Shown here: positions 1 through 13,800 of the stretch, one piece after another | Position numbering within the stretch: the stretch's first letter is position 1 | Layout of the letters: each line of letters begins with the position of its first letter | Origin: Lichenostomus cassidix | Lineage: Eukaryota; Chordata; Aves; Passeriformes; Meliphagidae | DNA: 64,000 nucleotides | NCBI GenBank assembly: GCA_008360975.2 | Contig: CM039211.1 | Span: forward strand, 48,234,077-48,298,076 | Direction of reading: 5' to 3' | Position numbers and translations under genes: made by a program | Notes under the pieces: generated by a model | The model's database searches: none | What the model saw: only the letters and a program-made list of their open reading frames with translations | What the model was told of the DNA's origin: nothing

Positions 1-1054
1 CCTGCAAGATTCTCACAGAGGTGCTGATGAATTAAGGACTGGATGAGCAGTTGGTGAGGTAGATTGAAAACTGGCTGAAGGGCTGAGTCCAGAGACTGGG
101 ATACTCTTTGGAGGCCACTGAATAGCAGTGGAGCCCAGCAGCCAGTACAAGATCCAGTTCCATTCAACAGCTTCATGGACAACCTGGATGGTGGAGCAAA
201 GTGCAGCATCTTCAGATTTACAGGTGACACAGAAGTGCAAGGAGTGGCAGATGCACCAGAGGGTTGTGCTGCCCTCCAGGGAAATGTCAGCAGGTGGGAC
301 AAATGGGCTGGCAGAAGCCTGGTGAAGTTCATCAGGGAGCAAAGGGCCAAGTGCTGCAGCTTGAGGAGAGCAGCCCCATGCACTCAAGCATGCTGGGGAG
401 AGCCCAGGGGCTCCTGGTGAGTAGAGCTGACCATGAGCCAGCAATGTACTTGGGTGGCTAATTGGATCCTAGGCCACATTTGGAGCAGTGCTGCCAGCAG
501 ATTAAGGTCTGTGATCCTTTCCCTCTCTTCAGCCCTTGTGAGGCTTCACCTGAAGTGCTGTGTCCCAGCATGGCTCCACAGTGCAATAGAGATATGGACA
601 TACTGCAGAAATCTCATGAAGGGCTGCACAGATGGTGAAGGGACCAGAGCATCTCTTCTAGTAGGAAAGGCTGAGACATCTGGGACAGTTCAGCCTGGAG
701 AAGACAAGGCTGAGAGGGATTTTCTCAATGTGTACAGGTATCCGAAGGGAGAGTTCAAAGACAGAGCCAGGCTCTTTCCAGGTGTGCACAGTGACAGGAC
801 CAGAAAATGGTGGGCACGAACTAAAATGTAGGAGGTTCCCTCTCAACATCAGGAGAGACTTCTTGTCTCTGAGGGTGACTCTGCATGGGCACAGGTTGCC
901 CAGGGAGATGGTGAAGTTTCCCACATTGGAGATAGTCAGAAGCCACCCAGATATGGTACTGGGCAACCAGCTTTGAGTGGCCCTGTGTGAGCAGGAGGGT
1001 TGGACTAGATGACTTCAAGAGGTGCCTTCCAACCACAGTCATTCTATGACTCTG
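1..1054 (+). mobile_element. CR1 LINE, 3' portion, continues upstream of window
   Basis: Broken frames keep the end of the CR1 ORF2 protein: a stretch like 'GVADAPEGCAALQ' near 238-285 and 'SALVRLHLKCCVPAW' near 525-575 match the conserved C-terminal part of the reverse-transcriptase ORF. The standard CR1 3' region follows (frame-broken 'GACAGGACCAGAAAATGG', 'GGAGGTTCCCTCTCAACATC', then 'GGGTTGGACTAGATGACTTC'), ending in an ATTCTATGACTCTG tail at about 1041-1054. It is 5'-open at the window edge. Frameshifts and stops show it is a dead copy. It lies in the PUM3 intron upstream of the first visible exon. Confidence 0.9.
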
Positions 1055-1658
1055 TCTTGCATTCAAAATTGTTCTGACTGTGTGAGCCACTACCTTACTG
1101 AAATCCATTGAACAGGTTGCATTGCAAGCCTTTCAGCTCTATTTGATTCACCTAAAATATTCTCAGTTAAGAATTTGAAGTTGTTAACCTTTTGATTCTA
1201 GACTTTGCTTTCCCAGTTCAGGAAAAAATTATTTGAGAAGTGAAGCTAGGTGGGAACCTGCTGTGAGTTAGGACTGAGAACATGCCTTTCACTCTTTGCT
1301 GTCTTAGAACAGATGATGTTGAAACAGCTCTGATCATAAACTATGAAAAGATGATTCAGGGATTGCTGACTTTGGTATCAGGAGTGGTAAAATTCTTAAT
1401 ATAGAATAATAATTTTTATGTCTGAGCTGTTACACTGCTGCCCAAAAAATGAGGCCTGGGCAAAACTTCCCTAGAGAAAACTAACACTCCCAGTGATTGC
1501 AGTGAAAACACTGGCTTTGAGAAGCACATAAGAGTTATTGGTAAATATAGAATTGTTATTACAAAATAGTTTAATTCTTGTTAAAGTATTTTTTTTTTAA
1601 TTTTGAAGCCATGAGAGCTTTATGATAGCATTCTAATTTCTTTTGTGTTGGTTCATAG

Positions 1659-1841
1659 ATTCAGGTCCACCAAAGAAAGTCTTTAACAAAGGAGATGAAG
1701 AGGGAAAGCCTAAATCTGTTTCCAAGAAATTTGTTAAAGGACAGTTAAGACCTGGAAAAGCTACTGTCAAACAATTCAAGAATAAACAGCAACCAGAAAA
1801 GTTTGCAAAGAAGAGAAAACTCCAGGATGGTGAAGATGGAG
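1659..1841 (+). CDS. PUM3: PUM3 first visible coding exon (Lys-rich N-terminal tail)
   Basis: The acceptor is ...TTCATAG and the donor G|GTGAGC. The exon enters with the last two bases of a codon and encodes SGPPKKVFNKGDEEG...TVKQFKNKQQ...KKRKL. The VKQFKNKQQ block is shared with human PUM3. KKRKL resembles a basic nuclear-localisation cluster. It ends on codon base 1 (G), completed by AT of the next exon. Confidence 0.9.
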
Positions 1842-4800
1842 GTGAGCAAGTTTTTAAGCCTGGATATCCATGGAAACCAGGTTTTGGGAAACACATCTAG
1901 ATCTTCCTCTTTGCCCCTGCTTTCCAAACTGGCTGAATAACTCCAGGTTTACTTCCTGTTTAATCTTTGCTGTGGGAAAAATTACTTTGCTTGACTAAGG
2001 TTGAGGCTGAAGTAATGAGAATCAGCAGTTTGGAATTTTCTTGGAAATAGAAAGACACAGCAAATTTAAAAATTGTCATGGCATTCTAAAGCTCTGTTTA
2101 TTTTAATGGCAGTGTTAAGTGGTTAGCTAGAAACTGGCAATTTTAACATATGATTTGAAAATATAGAGCTTCTCATAGTCTGTTTTGGAAATACAATTGA
2201 CCGTTCTAAAAGTACTTGTTATAAACTTGGAAATAGAAATTCATGAAACAAAGTTGATTATCCTTCACATTATTTAATTTCTGTGGTCCAGATTATCTGG
2301 TCATAGCCTTTAATTTAAAAAAAACCCCAAGCATCATTGGTGTTAAAACGGGTTTTACATTTTGCAGCTTTTTTCCCCCTGTTGTTTATACAGAAAGCCT
2401 GAATAGTTGTCTGGTTTTGTCACGTTTAAATGGATTGTTCAAATCAATTTCTATTGCATGATATCTTCATCTTGTTACTTCCTCTGCTGTAAAGCAAAGT
2501 TATGTGGGGACAGTTAATCAGTATTGTAAAACGAGAAGTGAAATCTTAAGTGGGGGGTTCTGAAGTTCTGCAGAAAAATGTAATGTGTTTGAAAAACAGT
2601 AGATGATCCTGAGTGTTTTATTATTGCTGTTCTTGCATGTTTGCAGAATGGCTTCACATGAAATATGCACTGAATGTCTGGAAATCTAATAACAACAGAA
2701 TATTCTTACCAGGCTTATTTAAAAAAAGGGAAACCCACAGCAAACCTTTAAATGTTGTTTATAAGAGTAAATGAAAGCCTCTATGTATTGCATTGCTCTC
2801 AAAACATGACAAATTTTGCTTGTCACTGTTGCTTTAGGAGGGTGATATAAAAAAATCAATATTATGCTTTGTAAAAGGAAAGCATGGGTTTTTGAATGGG
2901 TAAGACAGTTAAGTGCATGCTGCTAAATATCAATGAGCAGTGCTTTAAGCTCTAAAAATTTAAGGCTGTGTCTTTAATGCTCCCTTTAGAAGTATAGTTA
3001 GCATGACTTGCTTCTGTGAGGCCATGTAATACCAGATAATGTCAAGGTATGAATAACACTAAAATGTAAAACTTGACGTTTTTCCATAATTTGTGGCACT
3101 TCTATACTGTTATTTCACCCAAGTTTGTTGTGTGGCACTGTACAGTGGTTGTATAGTAAAATCCCATGCTTAAGGAATTTGACTGAGTGAAAAGATTAGG
3201 TGTGTAAAAAGGCTTTAATTTTTCCCCCTTTTTTTGTTTTTTGAGTTTTCAGGTATTTTTTTCTGAGTTAAGGCTCTCCTTTTGAAAGAGGGTAAAGGTA
3301 TGCATGAGTAAAGGGTGAACTAAATAGAATTATTTGGGCAATCATAGGCTGCTAAGTACATCTTCAGTCAGTTTTCAAGCTATTATGAGATTTGTGATGC
3401 ATCCTTTGACAGCTTTAATGGAAGTTAATTGTTTGCCTTCTTCCAATAGTCTAGAAGTGGTGATTGCTAGCTTAGCATACTTACTCAATATTTATGGTTT
3501 CATGTTAGCTTGCTGGGTAACTGCCGGCAAAAGTCCTAAGTTGTTAGGAATTCAAGTCATAGAGCTGCCACACTTCATCCTGATCAAGAATTCTATTGCT
3601 TCTCTTTTATTGACTATAGAAAATGTATTTATTTTTGTCCTAAGGGTCAGATTCTAAGAAGCCAAAATGGAGTGACTTCAAAAAGAAAAGGAAAGAGTTA
3701 AAGCAAACAAGACAAATCAATGATAAAAGCAATTATGACATAATTGTAAAATCAAAACAAATATGGGAAAGTGTGAGAAGGTAATGATTTTCTTTTCTCA
3801 GTTGAACTTTAGTCATAAATTGACGGAATACTGTCATTCTCCTCTTGTAATTATATAAAACTGTATTTCCAAACTGAATCTCTTTGGGTGAACAGTAACA
3901 TTGCATGCAATTTTGTAGGCAGTTCAAACAGAATATGGTGACCCATGATCCTAGGAATGTCTGGATTAAGCTTGTATTTTAGGCTAAAATGTTGATGTTA
4001 TGAATGTTTAAGGAGTTGTCTTACTTTTTTTTTTTTTTAAACCCTGAAGTACAGAACACGTACTAATTCACCCTGATCCTGTCATGGGATTACTTTATGA
4101 GTTTTTTGTGGAGGTTCATCATCTCTCTCTAAAAGTGTAATTCTAGAACTGGTGCCCTATGTCAGCAAGAAAAGTTAAACTTGCTTGTTCTAAGTGTTTG
4201 TGCTTTGCAAATTTGGCTGTAAGATGCTTGCAGATCTTTGGACCTGTAAGCAAAGTGACTGCAAATTTCAGTTTTTGTTACAAATAATATTGTTACTCAA
4301 AAAAAGAATAAGGTTAAAATGTGGAATTCTGGTTTGATTCTGTTCCAGGAACTGAAACAGCTTAATTTCATCTGTGTACAGGCTTAATGAGCAACAGTGT
4401 CCATTTGGATTGGCAGAGAAGCCAACCTGGTTTTATTTTGTACTGTCTTCCTTCTTAATTTATAGATGTGAGTGAATCATACTACAAAAAAGCTGCTTTC
4501 TCAATTAAAATTGTTTTACTGGTTTGGTTTTTTTTTGCTTTCAGGAAGAAATGCGATAAGGAGAAACGAGAAAAGCTGATGCATGAGCTACAGAAGCTTC
4601 TTCATGGGAAGATTAAAAATGTAAGAAAAACTAATGGTATAGTGCACAAAATCTTTAAAGAACGGTGAAACTGTGAGTAAAAAGCATAAAAACAGGGCTG
4701 AAAGACTGCATTTGGCACCTGTATTTTAGGACAGTAGTCCTAGGGTGCTTTGTCTGTCAGTTGGCTATTTTAAAAGGCTGTCTGATTTGTCAGGCAGCTT

Positions 4801-7800
4801 TAGTCCAGTGAAAATTGTTGTTAGCTGGGGTTCAGGAGCTCAGAGGTTTGATTAATTACAATCATTGCTTTGTAGTTTTCTAGGGAAGTTAGTGTCCTAA
4901 TGGTTAACTATAATAAACAGTCTTTCTGCTTTATTCTTGAAATGTATAAATTTGCAGTGAAGAAAATTTTGAAATTTTAGTATTCCATGCTGAAGTGGAA
5001 CATATCACACTCACTCTGAAATTACAAAGAACAGGGAAACAAAAGAGATACCATTTAATGGTTTTATTTCAGTATGAAAAACCTTAGTTCATGTCCTGAA
5101 TTGTCAGCACCTGCAAGTATTGTCTGTGTTTTCTGTGATAGAGTACCTGTAAAGGGGTAAAAACTCTTAAGTCTTGGTTTGTTGTAAACAGGTAACTGCT
5201 TTTCTGATTTTATAATTGGCATTACATGTGGCATGAAACTATACCAGAGAGCACACACATTAAAATAATTATGGTGCATAATGCCTTTTGAATGGCCTAG
5301 AGTAATGAAATATCTGTGTCCCTTAGCTGGCGTTTGCACATGATTCAACTCGAGTGATCCAGTGCTTTATTCAGTATGGCAATGAGAAGCAAAGGCAAGA
5401 GACATTTGAAGAATTGAAAGGTACTTCCATTTTACCTATATGCATCTGTATTGTGGTTAGGATGCATTTGAACAAACCATACTGCTTTCTCTTGAATATT
5501 TTTACTTTTTTTGTCTGAACTGATGCATCATTTCTAGTGAACTCTTCAAACTTACTAAAATAATGACATGATGTTTTGTAGAGTTAATGTAGTAAAAAAT
5601 AAACCAGCTGAATGCTTTTCCCTTCTTCTAGACAGCCTAGTGGAGTTGAGCAAGTCAAAATATTCCAGAAATATTGTGAAGAAGTTTCTTATGTATGGGT
5701 GAGTATGAAGTGAATTTGCTTATCAGTGTTGTGTTGTTTGATTTCCAGTGTGAATGCTGCTTCTTAATCTGTAGTGGATCAATCATGAATAAAAACTGTG
5801 TGTCTCTGGAAACATCTGTATAATACAGTTAAGACAGGGGAGTACTAACAGTATTCTTCCTTTTGCAAGAAGTAAAGCTAAGGAAAACATGACAAAAAAA
5901 AGTCAAATGTATGCTCAGAGTTGATATCTGCTGTATAATAAGAAACTGACTTTTAAAAATTTCCTTTGCTAAGTCTTTCAGGATGGCATCCTTAATTCTT
6001 AGAATTTATTTGCTCTTTTCTTTCCCTTGAAATGCCTTATAATTTCTCCGTATTCCTGCCTTTCTTTACATATTTTCCTAAGTGCCATAAGGCTGATCCA
6101 GATGCATAAATTTTGTGGTTTCTATGATAAAACTTGTTACTTAAATGTATTTCTAAAAATAATACTATCAATATGAGAGCTTATCTCTAAAAGTTTTAAC
6201 TCTTGCTGGTTTTATTTCCCTGTAAAACAGGACAAAAGCACAAGTTGCAGAGATAATAAAAAGTTTTAAAGGCCATGTGAAAAAAATGCTCCGTCATGCT
6301 GAAGCATCTGCTGTAGTGGAATATGCATATAATGACAAAGCCATTCTGGAGCAGAGGAATATGCTGACAGAAGAGCTATATGGGAACACATTCCAGGTTT
6401 ACAAGGTGGTGTTTCAGTACTTTGTTTAAGGTAGTTTAGCCCCTAAGGTGTTTAGTAATGCTTCACTAATACAGTAATGTCTTAGTAATACCTTAGTAAT
6501 GTCTTACCTACTATTTATTTTGATTTCATTTCTTTCTGTCAGCTGTCCAAAGTTAGGCTAGTGTAGCCTGTTTGAATGCAATGATTACTTGCACCTTTCT
6601 AGTCTAGGTGAAATTGGTTTTTTTCAGTTTGAGCTATGTAAAAGATACTGTGTTTATGTCTGAGCTGGTTCTGCTCATCAAAGACAACTTGTTATTATAT
6701 TGTTCCCGTTGTCACAGTATCATAGAGCCTAGGCTGAAACTGTGCTTGCTGAGGTAGGATTAGGTGTAATTCTCCATTAATACTGTTGACGACTCTTACA
6801 TCTCATGAGAACTGAGTGTGGGCAGAATGAGCTTGTATCCACATACAGGGTTCCATTTAGGCTTAATTTTTCTCTTTGTTTTCTTTTCCCATGGATACTG
6901 TAGGACTTGAGTCCAAACTCCATTGAAGCCATTTATATGTAAATCCTCAGCAGACATTTGGATCCTTTTAAAAAAGTAGAACCTCCATTCTTTTGAATTC
7001 TGATTTTTCGTCTTGCTGCCTTGGAATGTTGGTATCTATTAGAGTCAGGAATTTTTCTGCGATGTGTAATACTGTTTTATACAATTACTAATGTGACTTC
7101 AGTGACTTTTTCACCTGTTGTGCAACACAGCATACTTTTACCCAAGATTTCTGTTAAAATTCTCTTGAGAAATTAACAGCTCATTTCTGAGCCTGCATTT
7201 TCTTAACAGGTTATTTTAAGTTTTAGTTAGGCATTTCGCAGCACTGAGTAATTGAGAGGCATGTTTGCTGGGATTGTGAGCTGTAATTTGTAGTGAGAGT
7301 CAAACAGCCCATGAAATCAGGTGTGGTGTTAGTTTCCATCATTCTGGTATTTTTGGCATAAGTGCTTTAAGTAGCCATACATCGTGCCAAACTAAGACTC
7401 AGCACAAAGTATGTTTATAACAAATTGCAATGTAGTCTTTAAAAAGTGGCTGGGGTGGTTTAAAAAAATTTCTAATTTTAACTGTCTAGTCAGACTGTTC
7501 TTCTAACAGCAAATTATTTTACAAGAGTTACCAGTGTAATTCTCTGATTAAGATACCAGGAAGTACTTCTCTGTCTAAGGTATATATGGTATATATGCCT
7601 CTTCTGTGCTGTTCTTGAACAGCAATTTCCTGGACCTTTGTTAACTCCTCAGTTCATTGACTTGTTGTGCTGCCCTCTGACGTATGCATAAAGAAGGATT
7701 TGTGCTTAGATCAGGAGCACTTTAACACAATGCTGATTTTGTGTATTTTGGCTTGTATCTGACAGTGTCATGAAGAGCTGATATAATTGACAAAAAGCAG

Positions 7801-10800
7801 CTCTGACCATAGAAATGTTTTTTGTTTGCTAATGAGGGATATATGATCTGTAGAAACTGAATTTACAGCTTCTGCCACACTCAAGAAAGGTAGCTTTTTA
7901 TTTTTAAAATTGTAAAAATTGTTAGTTTTGCAGAAAATTAATTTTGGTTTTGATATTATTAATGAAATTTGATTGAAAAAGTTCTAAGCAGGATAATATT
8001 CTGTTAACTTTTGATACCTACTCATAAAATTAAACCTCTGATTGTGCATTCATTTTAGACACCAGCTGCCCCAACGCTGGATAAAGTGCTGGAAGCTCAA
8101 CCTGAAAAGACTGAGGCCATCTTAGATGAAATGAAGCAGATTCTTACACCAATGGCGCAAAAGTAAGGACAAAAACTAGTTGATGGTGTGACAATCTAGC
8201 ACAAACCAGTTTGTTTCTGATGTATAAACAAGTTCATACAATGGTGATAATGATGCTCTTTTAAGCTGTATCATTGCTGTGCTGAATAGTCTATGGTTTT
8301 GTCCCAGGTGTCATAATGAGTATCTTAATTTTGAACTCTACTTCTATGAATTAAAATGTCCTATCTCCCAGTCAGACAATTGGTAGAAATGTTGCACTGT
8401 GGTGTGTTTCCATAATGCGTTATTAGATACTCTTCTCCAGTGGTCTTTATGAGAAAACAGGTTCTATAATCTGTAAGTTTTGGTAAAATCTTCCACACAC
8501 TGTGAATTTTAAACATCTAATCCTGAATGAGTGGGTTTTTTGCATACCATGCTGCCTGACTTTTTAAAATAAAAATGAGGTATTGCTAGTTTATGTTAAA
8601 ATGATTGTTTGTGGGGAACCTGTTGCTTATTTTCATCTGTCTAAATACAGAGAGGCGGTGATAAAGCACTCACTGGTACATAAAGTATTTTTGGACTTTT
8701 TCACTTATGCTCTTCCGAAACAAAGATCTGTAAGTATGCTTATTTTGGTTTTTCTCTTCTTTTGCCTTTCAGTGGAATGTTTTTTTTTTTCTTCTTGTGA
8801 AAATTTTGTAAGTTAACTAGATAAAAAATACACATCTTTTACTGATAGAGTTTTACACATCTGGTGATTCTAGATAGATGATAGAAGAGTAGCATTGTGT
8901 GGAGATTTACAGTCACAATGAACTTTCACACTAGTGCTTGTGATACCTGAATTAAAAAAAAATCTAATGAGATGACTTTGAGGTTTCTTCTCTTCCTTAG
9001 AATGATTCTCCTTAGTAGCTGGGGAATAAAATGAGGGTCATTTCTTACAGTAGTTAGCTTTCTAGTGTGTAGTTTTTTAACAGCTTGTAGTGATTGTCCA
9101 AAATATCTTGACTGAAATACGAGATTGGCCCTTCTGTCAGCAGCCAAAACTTTGTCTGCCATGTATTAAATTCCAGTTTTAAGATTATGTCAGACATTCT
9201 TGTATTTAGGCCTAAATCTGTCTGTGTGATGTGACATGGTTTAAGCTGGTATCATGTTTGACTTCACCTGTCTTCAAGCTGTGTCCATTAGCCTTGCCCT
9301 GGTTCTGCAGCTCAGAACTACCTCACTTTGAGTCAGGCAGAGCCATCTAAACTTGCTGCTCTTACCTGTTTCTGCCAGACTGGACTCCTGAATACTTCTT
9401 TGTTACTGTTAATGAACCCAAAGCTAGGGATAAGGATGTGTACTATTTGTGGCTTATTCTGAGTCCAGATCTTGCCTAATTGAACATTCCTGTGCGTGGT
9501 TTCATGTAATGCTATGTCTGAGAATGCTTTTGGATTTTCAAGCTTGTGTGACTCGGGAAAAAGGCCGTATCTCCTTGCTTGGCTTTCTGTGCAGATGTGG
9601 TAGTATATGGACATTCTCTTTGGGGTTTGGAAACCCCTTCTGCAGATCTGTTCCTGCCTGTGCTTATAGCTAGTGACACCAATTGTGTTGTGACGAGCAC
9701 TTTCTAAATAATTGGTGAAATGCTTGGAGCCTTTGGTTAGAGAGCGAGAAGAACTAGGGACAGAAGAGGGATAGGTGGGAGCTGCACATCAAGGAAATCT
9801 GTTGGTAGTAACAGAAGTATCTAGTAACCCAAGATGAGGTTGTTTGATTTGGTTTGTGTTTTTTCTTTGGCTGATAGTATTATTTGTCAGATGGCTTCAG
9901 AATACTTCATTCCTTTGATATAAAGACAGCTTTTGGCTAAAACTTGTAATATCTGATTTATAACATAACCTGGTGCTTAAGACTTTTTAGTTCTTCTTAC
10001 TTTCTGGCTAGTATTCTGGATGTACATATGAATATGCATCACCTTCAAAGATTTCTTCCTAAATAATGGTTGTCTTTGTCTCTAATTTCTTCTCAGTTCT
10101 GAGTACCCTTTCTTGAATTTTCTGTAATAGGGCAGCTGACAAGCATCAATACAGTTGTGATTTCATGGCATGATTATGATGAACAGTGTAGCTTTAAAGA
10201 GAGAAAGCTCGTGTCATTTACAGTCTCCTCTTGAGGCAGTTTTTCATAGCTCAAGGAAATGAGCATGGTTCTGTAGAGCCAATGGTGCAATATAGTATTG
10301 TGGACAGACAAAAAATCCTTTCAGGTGCTCACTAGCCTGCCTTGAGATTTCTCAAGCCTTTTCTTTTACCTTTTCTGCTCTGTCACCTTTTCTTCCCCAG
10401 GAAATGATAGAAGCTATCAGAGAGGCTGTCATCTACCTGGCACACACTCATGATGGAGCCCGAGTGGCCATGCACTGTTTGTGGCATGGCACTCCCAAGG
10501 TAATGTTTGGTTTCCCTCTATGTAGTCCTCTGTGTCTGCCCACGTAGGTCCTTCTGCTTGCGCACGTTTTCATGCAGTTAACAATTAGAGGGCAAGGTTA
10601 AAAACCGGCCTCTCTTTATCTATTGGCAAACTTGAGCAGTAGTTTTTTGTAAATCAAATGCTTTCATTAGAACTCTTATAGTGGAAGCATCTCCTTTTAT
10701 TTTTAGCGGAGAGATTTTGGCAGTGACACATAGAGCTTTTCCATTGTAAGGTTATTGGCATTTCATGTGTCCCATGGATTTCTTAATACAAGTGAAACTG

Positions 10801-13800
10801 GCAGCAGGGAGAGGACGGTAAAGAAGTAATAATGTGAAACCATGTTTGGCTTTGGAATGACAAGACTTACAGCATTTTATAGGAAGTGTGTTTTAGTTTC
10901 ATCTGCTCATACAGTGTCCAGCAATACTTCAGGTGTAATGTGTGTCATCACCTCTTGGAAATACTGTAATGCCTCCTATGTTTTTCTGTATTAAAAAATT
11001 TAAAAAATAACATTAAAATAGTCTAGTTGTTAAAAAATGCAGAAAAAAATAAATTCCTGGGATCTAAAGAAGACTGAGCAGTGATACCAAGGGCCAAAAG
11101 TACAGGGAGGGAACTTTCTGACAAAATATTCTTGCTAGTAGTAGGGGTTTAAAACAAGCTGGAGTTTCAGGTCCTGTTGAGTATGTTTCTTTCCAAATGA
11201 AGAGATGAAATGCATTCTTCTTTAATTAATGGACAAAATATGAGTGAACAAATGTGGTTGTTTGGGTTTTTTTGTTTGTTGTGGTTTTTTCCAAGTTTTT
11301 TTGATATCTCCCATTGGTGGTCTGGACTTGTATATATACCACAGGATCTCTCTGTAATTGAGTCACAATTCAGGTTTAACTTTCCACGCTGGTTCTAGGT
11401 GTAGACTAACAGAATAAGTGTGAGTCTTTGGTAGACAGCCTTTGCTTTAGTAAGCAAACTGGAGGTTATCTTTTTGTATGGTGTAAATAGCAATTTAGTT
11501 ACTCAGAATCACTGGTATTCTAGTTTCATTTGAGTTTCCTCTTTTCTTTGGGATAGGACAGAAAAGTCATTGTGAAAACTATGAAGACGTATATTGAAAA
11601 AATAGCAACGGTGAGTGTTCATTAACCATTTGTTTCATCATCTCTGAAACAAGTGATTTGATAGAGGGTAATTTGAATGTTTTTTGGTACTGGAAAAAAC
11701 TTCATGATCTTAATAAAACTAGTCTTAAAACAGGAGTGGTGTATTGGATAATAGAAAATAATTGTACTATATTGAATACTTAAGTGAAGCAAGCAGTTCA
11801 TTATTATCCCTTGGTTTTCTTTCTACTTTTTCTTTTGTTGATCCCAGCTTTATATTGCATCTTCATATTGCTCATTGGTTAGTTCTCCTTGGTTGAGAGT
11901 AAAACAGCCTGTAAAAAGAAGAAGAAAAATCAAGAATTGTTGGAGATGTCATTGGAAAGGCTCTTTGAACAGGCATATTTCTTGGGAGATGCCCAATATT
12001 TTTTTCAAGTCAGGAAGCTTCAAAATAAATTAATGCTGGAATGACATACAGTGGAAGAAGTATGTTTTATTTTTTAATGAATGTGTGTTTGGAATCTGCA
12101 GCACCAGCAGAGTAACAGTTGCAACCACATTTCATGGAGGCGGGCAAAACTGCAGCTGAAAAGAAGAGCTTTTTAAACTTCCCTTCCTTGATTGTGTTTT
12201 TTTTATTTGCTAGCAGTTATTGTGGTCTCAATCAGTGGCCTGTGATTTTTGATCATATCCTGGGTATGCATCCCCTATATATATATATATGTATAAATTA
12301 CATCCTTTATTACTGTAATTGCATACATTATAAAACCTACACAGAAATAGAAAACTTGAAAGGGTGAGATAAAAATAACTACAGGTTGTTTTTATTTATT
12401 TATTAATGGTGCCAAAAATATTTTCTTTCTGCACTACAATGGATTGTCTTGTGCAGTCCACTTTGAGGACCACTGGTCTAGGTTATGTTTCTCTCCATAA
12501 TCTTCTAGTATCAGAATAAATTAATTGTTCCATTTTATAAATAGTATATATTATATGGAAATGTTAGACAGTAGGTAAATAATAGCTTACACAGCACTGG
12601 AGCACTGAAGGTCTGGCTTCACTTTGATGTAGAGTCTCACTGACATACAAGTGAATTTGGTTGTGTCCTTTGAGTGTGCTGGAGACTTGATCTCCTACAG
12701 CACAGTAGAGACTGCATGGCTCATTGCAGAGACATAATCTCCAAAAACATTGTATGTGACTTGGTTCAGTTTTAAGCAAATCTCAATAAAGTCTGTATGT
12801 AATGTTCCTGTAGGGAAAATACTATGATTCCAAATGTTGATTATACCTAGGAATAGGTTAATAGCTTGATTGTGATAAAACAGTATATCTACTTGAAATG
12901 GAAGATCTAGCTTTGTTTTAAAAACTTATTTATCTTAACAAGCCTTGCTTTTAGAAAGAACCTAAATGTTGGACTTCTCTCATTCTGTGATAGTAGTCAG
13001 AATTTGCTTGTGCTTCATGTTGCGTTATGTTTGAGATAAACCCTCAGAAATACTGATTCTAAGTCAGTTATAAAACTTGACTGCATGCGGTTTCTGATGT
13101 CTCACCTTTGCAGGGTGAGTTTTCTCATCTGGTCTTGCTGGCAGCATTTGATTGTATTGATGACACCAAACTTGTGAAGCAGTTAATTATATCAGTAAGT
13201 AATTTAATTTTTCCTAAAATAGTGTATTAAATCATTTCAGTGTGTTTGTCAGTGTATAGGAGGATGAAAGTGTGAATCCATCTGCTTTTTTAGACTATTT
13301 CAATACTTTCCATCTTTTCTGTATTTATATATCATGATTAATTTTTTTCTTTTCATAGCAGACCATAGCACTTTCATATGTTGTTTTAATTATTTATTTG
13401 AATAAGTTTTTCAGCTAGGTTCAGTGCTTGCTGATATTTTCCCTTTTAGTACATGTTCATTCTGGATAATGCGTAACTGGAGTCTCTTTAAAGTTGATGT
13501 CTTTTATCACAGAAGTTTGAGCTCTACTAGTATTTTAAAATATTAAATTGGTGGAAAACTTTAGAATGACAATGCTACCTTATGGATTTTACAAGCAAAA
13601 ATATTTGAATCTTTTAAGCAGAGAAATTAACATTGTTATACATGTTGTAATCTGCTTGCAGTAGTACTCATGCTATAGCTTTTAAGGGCTGACTGGTTAG
13701 GGAAGTGGCAGGGAGATAAAGATGGGGCAAATACTCTACATGTGGAGGAGGAATATGAGGAGGAATAATAGGAACAATTCTTCCCTTGAGCAACTTCCTA

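Noticed and set aside
433..831. 132-codon frame near the window start
   Set aside because: It reads through the ORF2 end of a dead CR1 element and is not a host gene.
3334..3657. 107-codon frame running into a PUM3 exon
   Set aside because: It is intronic sequence; the acceptor at 3649-3650 and the conserved exon frame show the true boundary.
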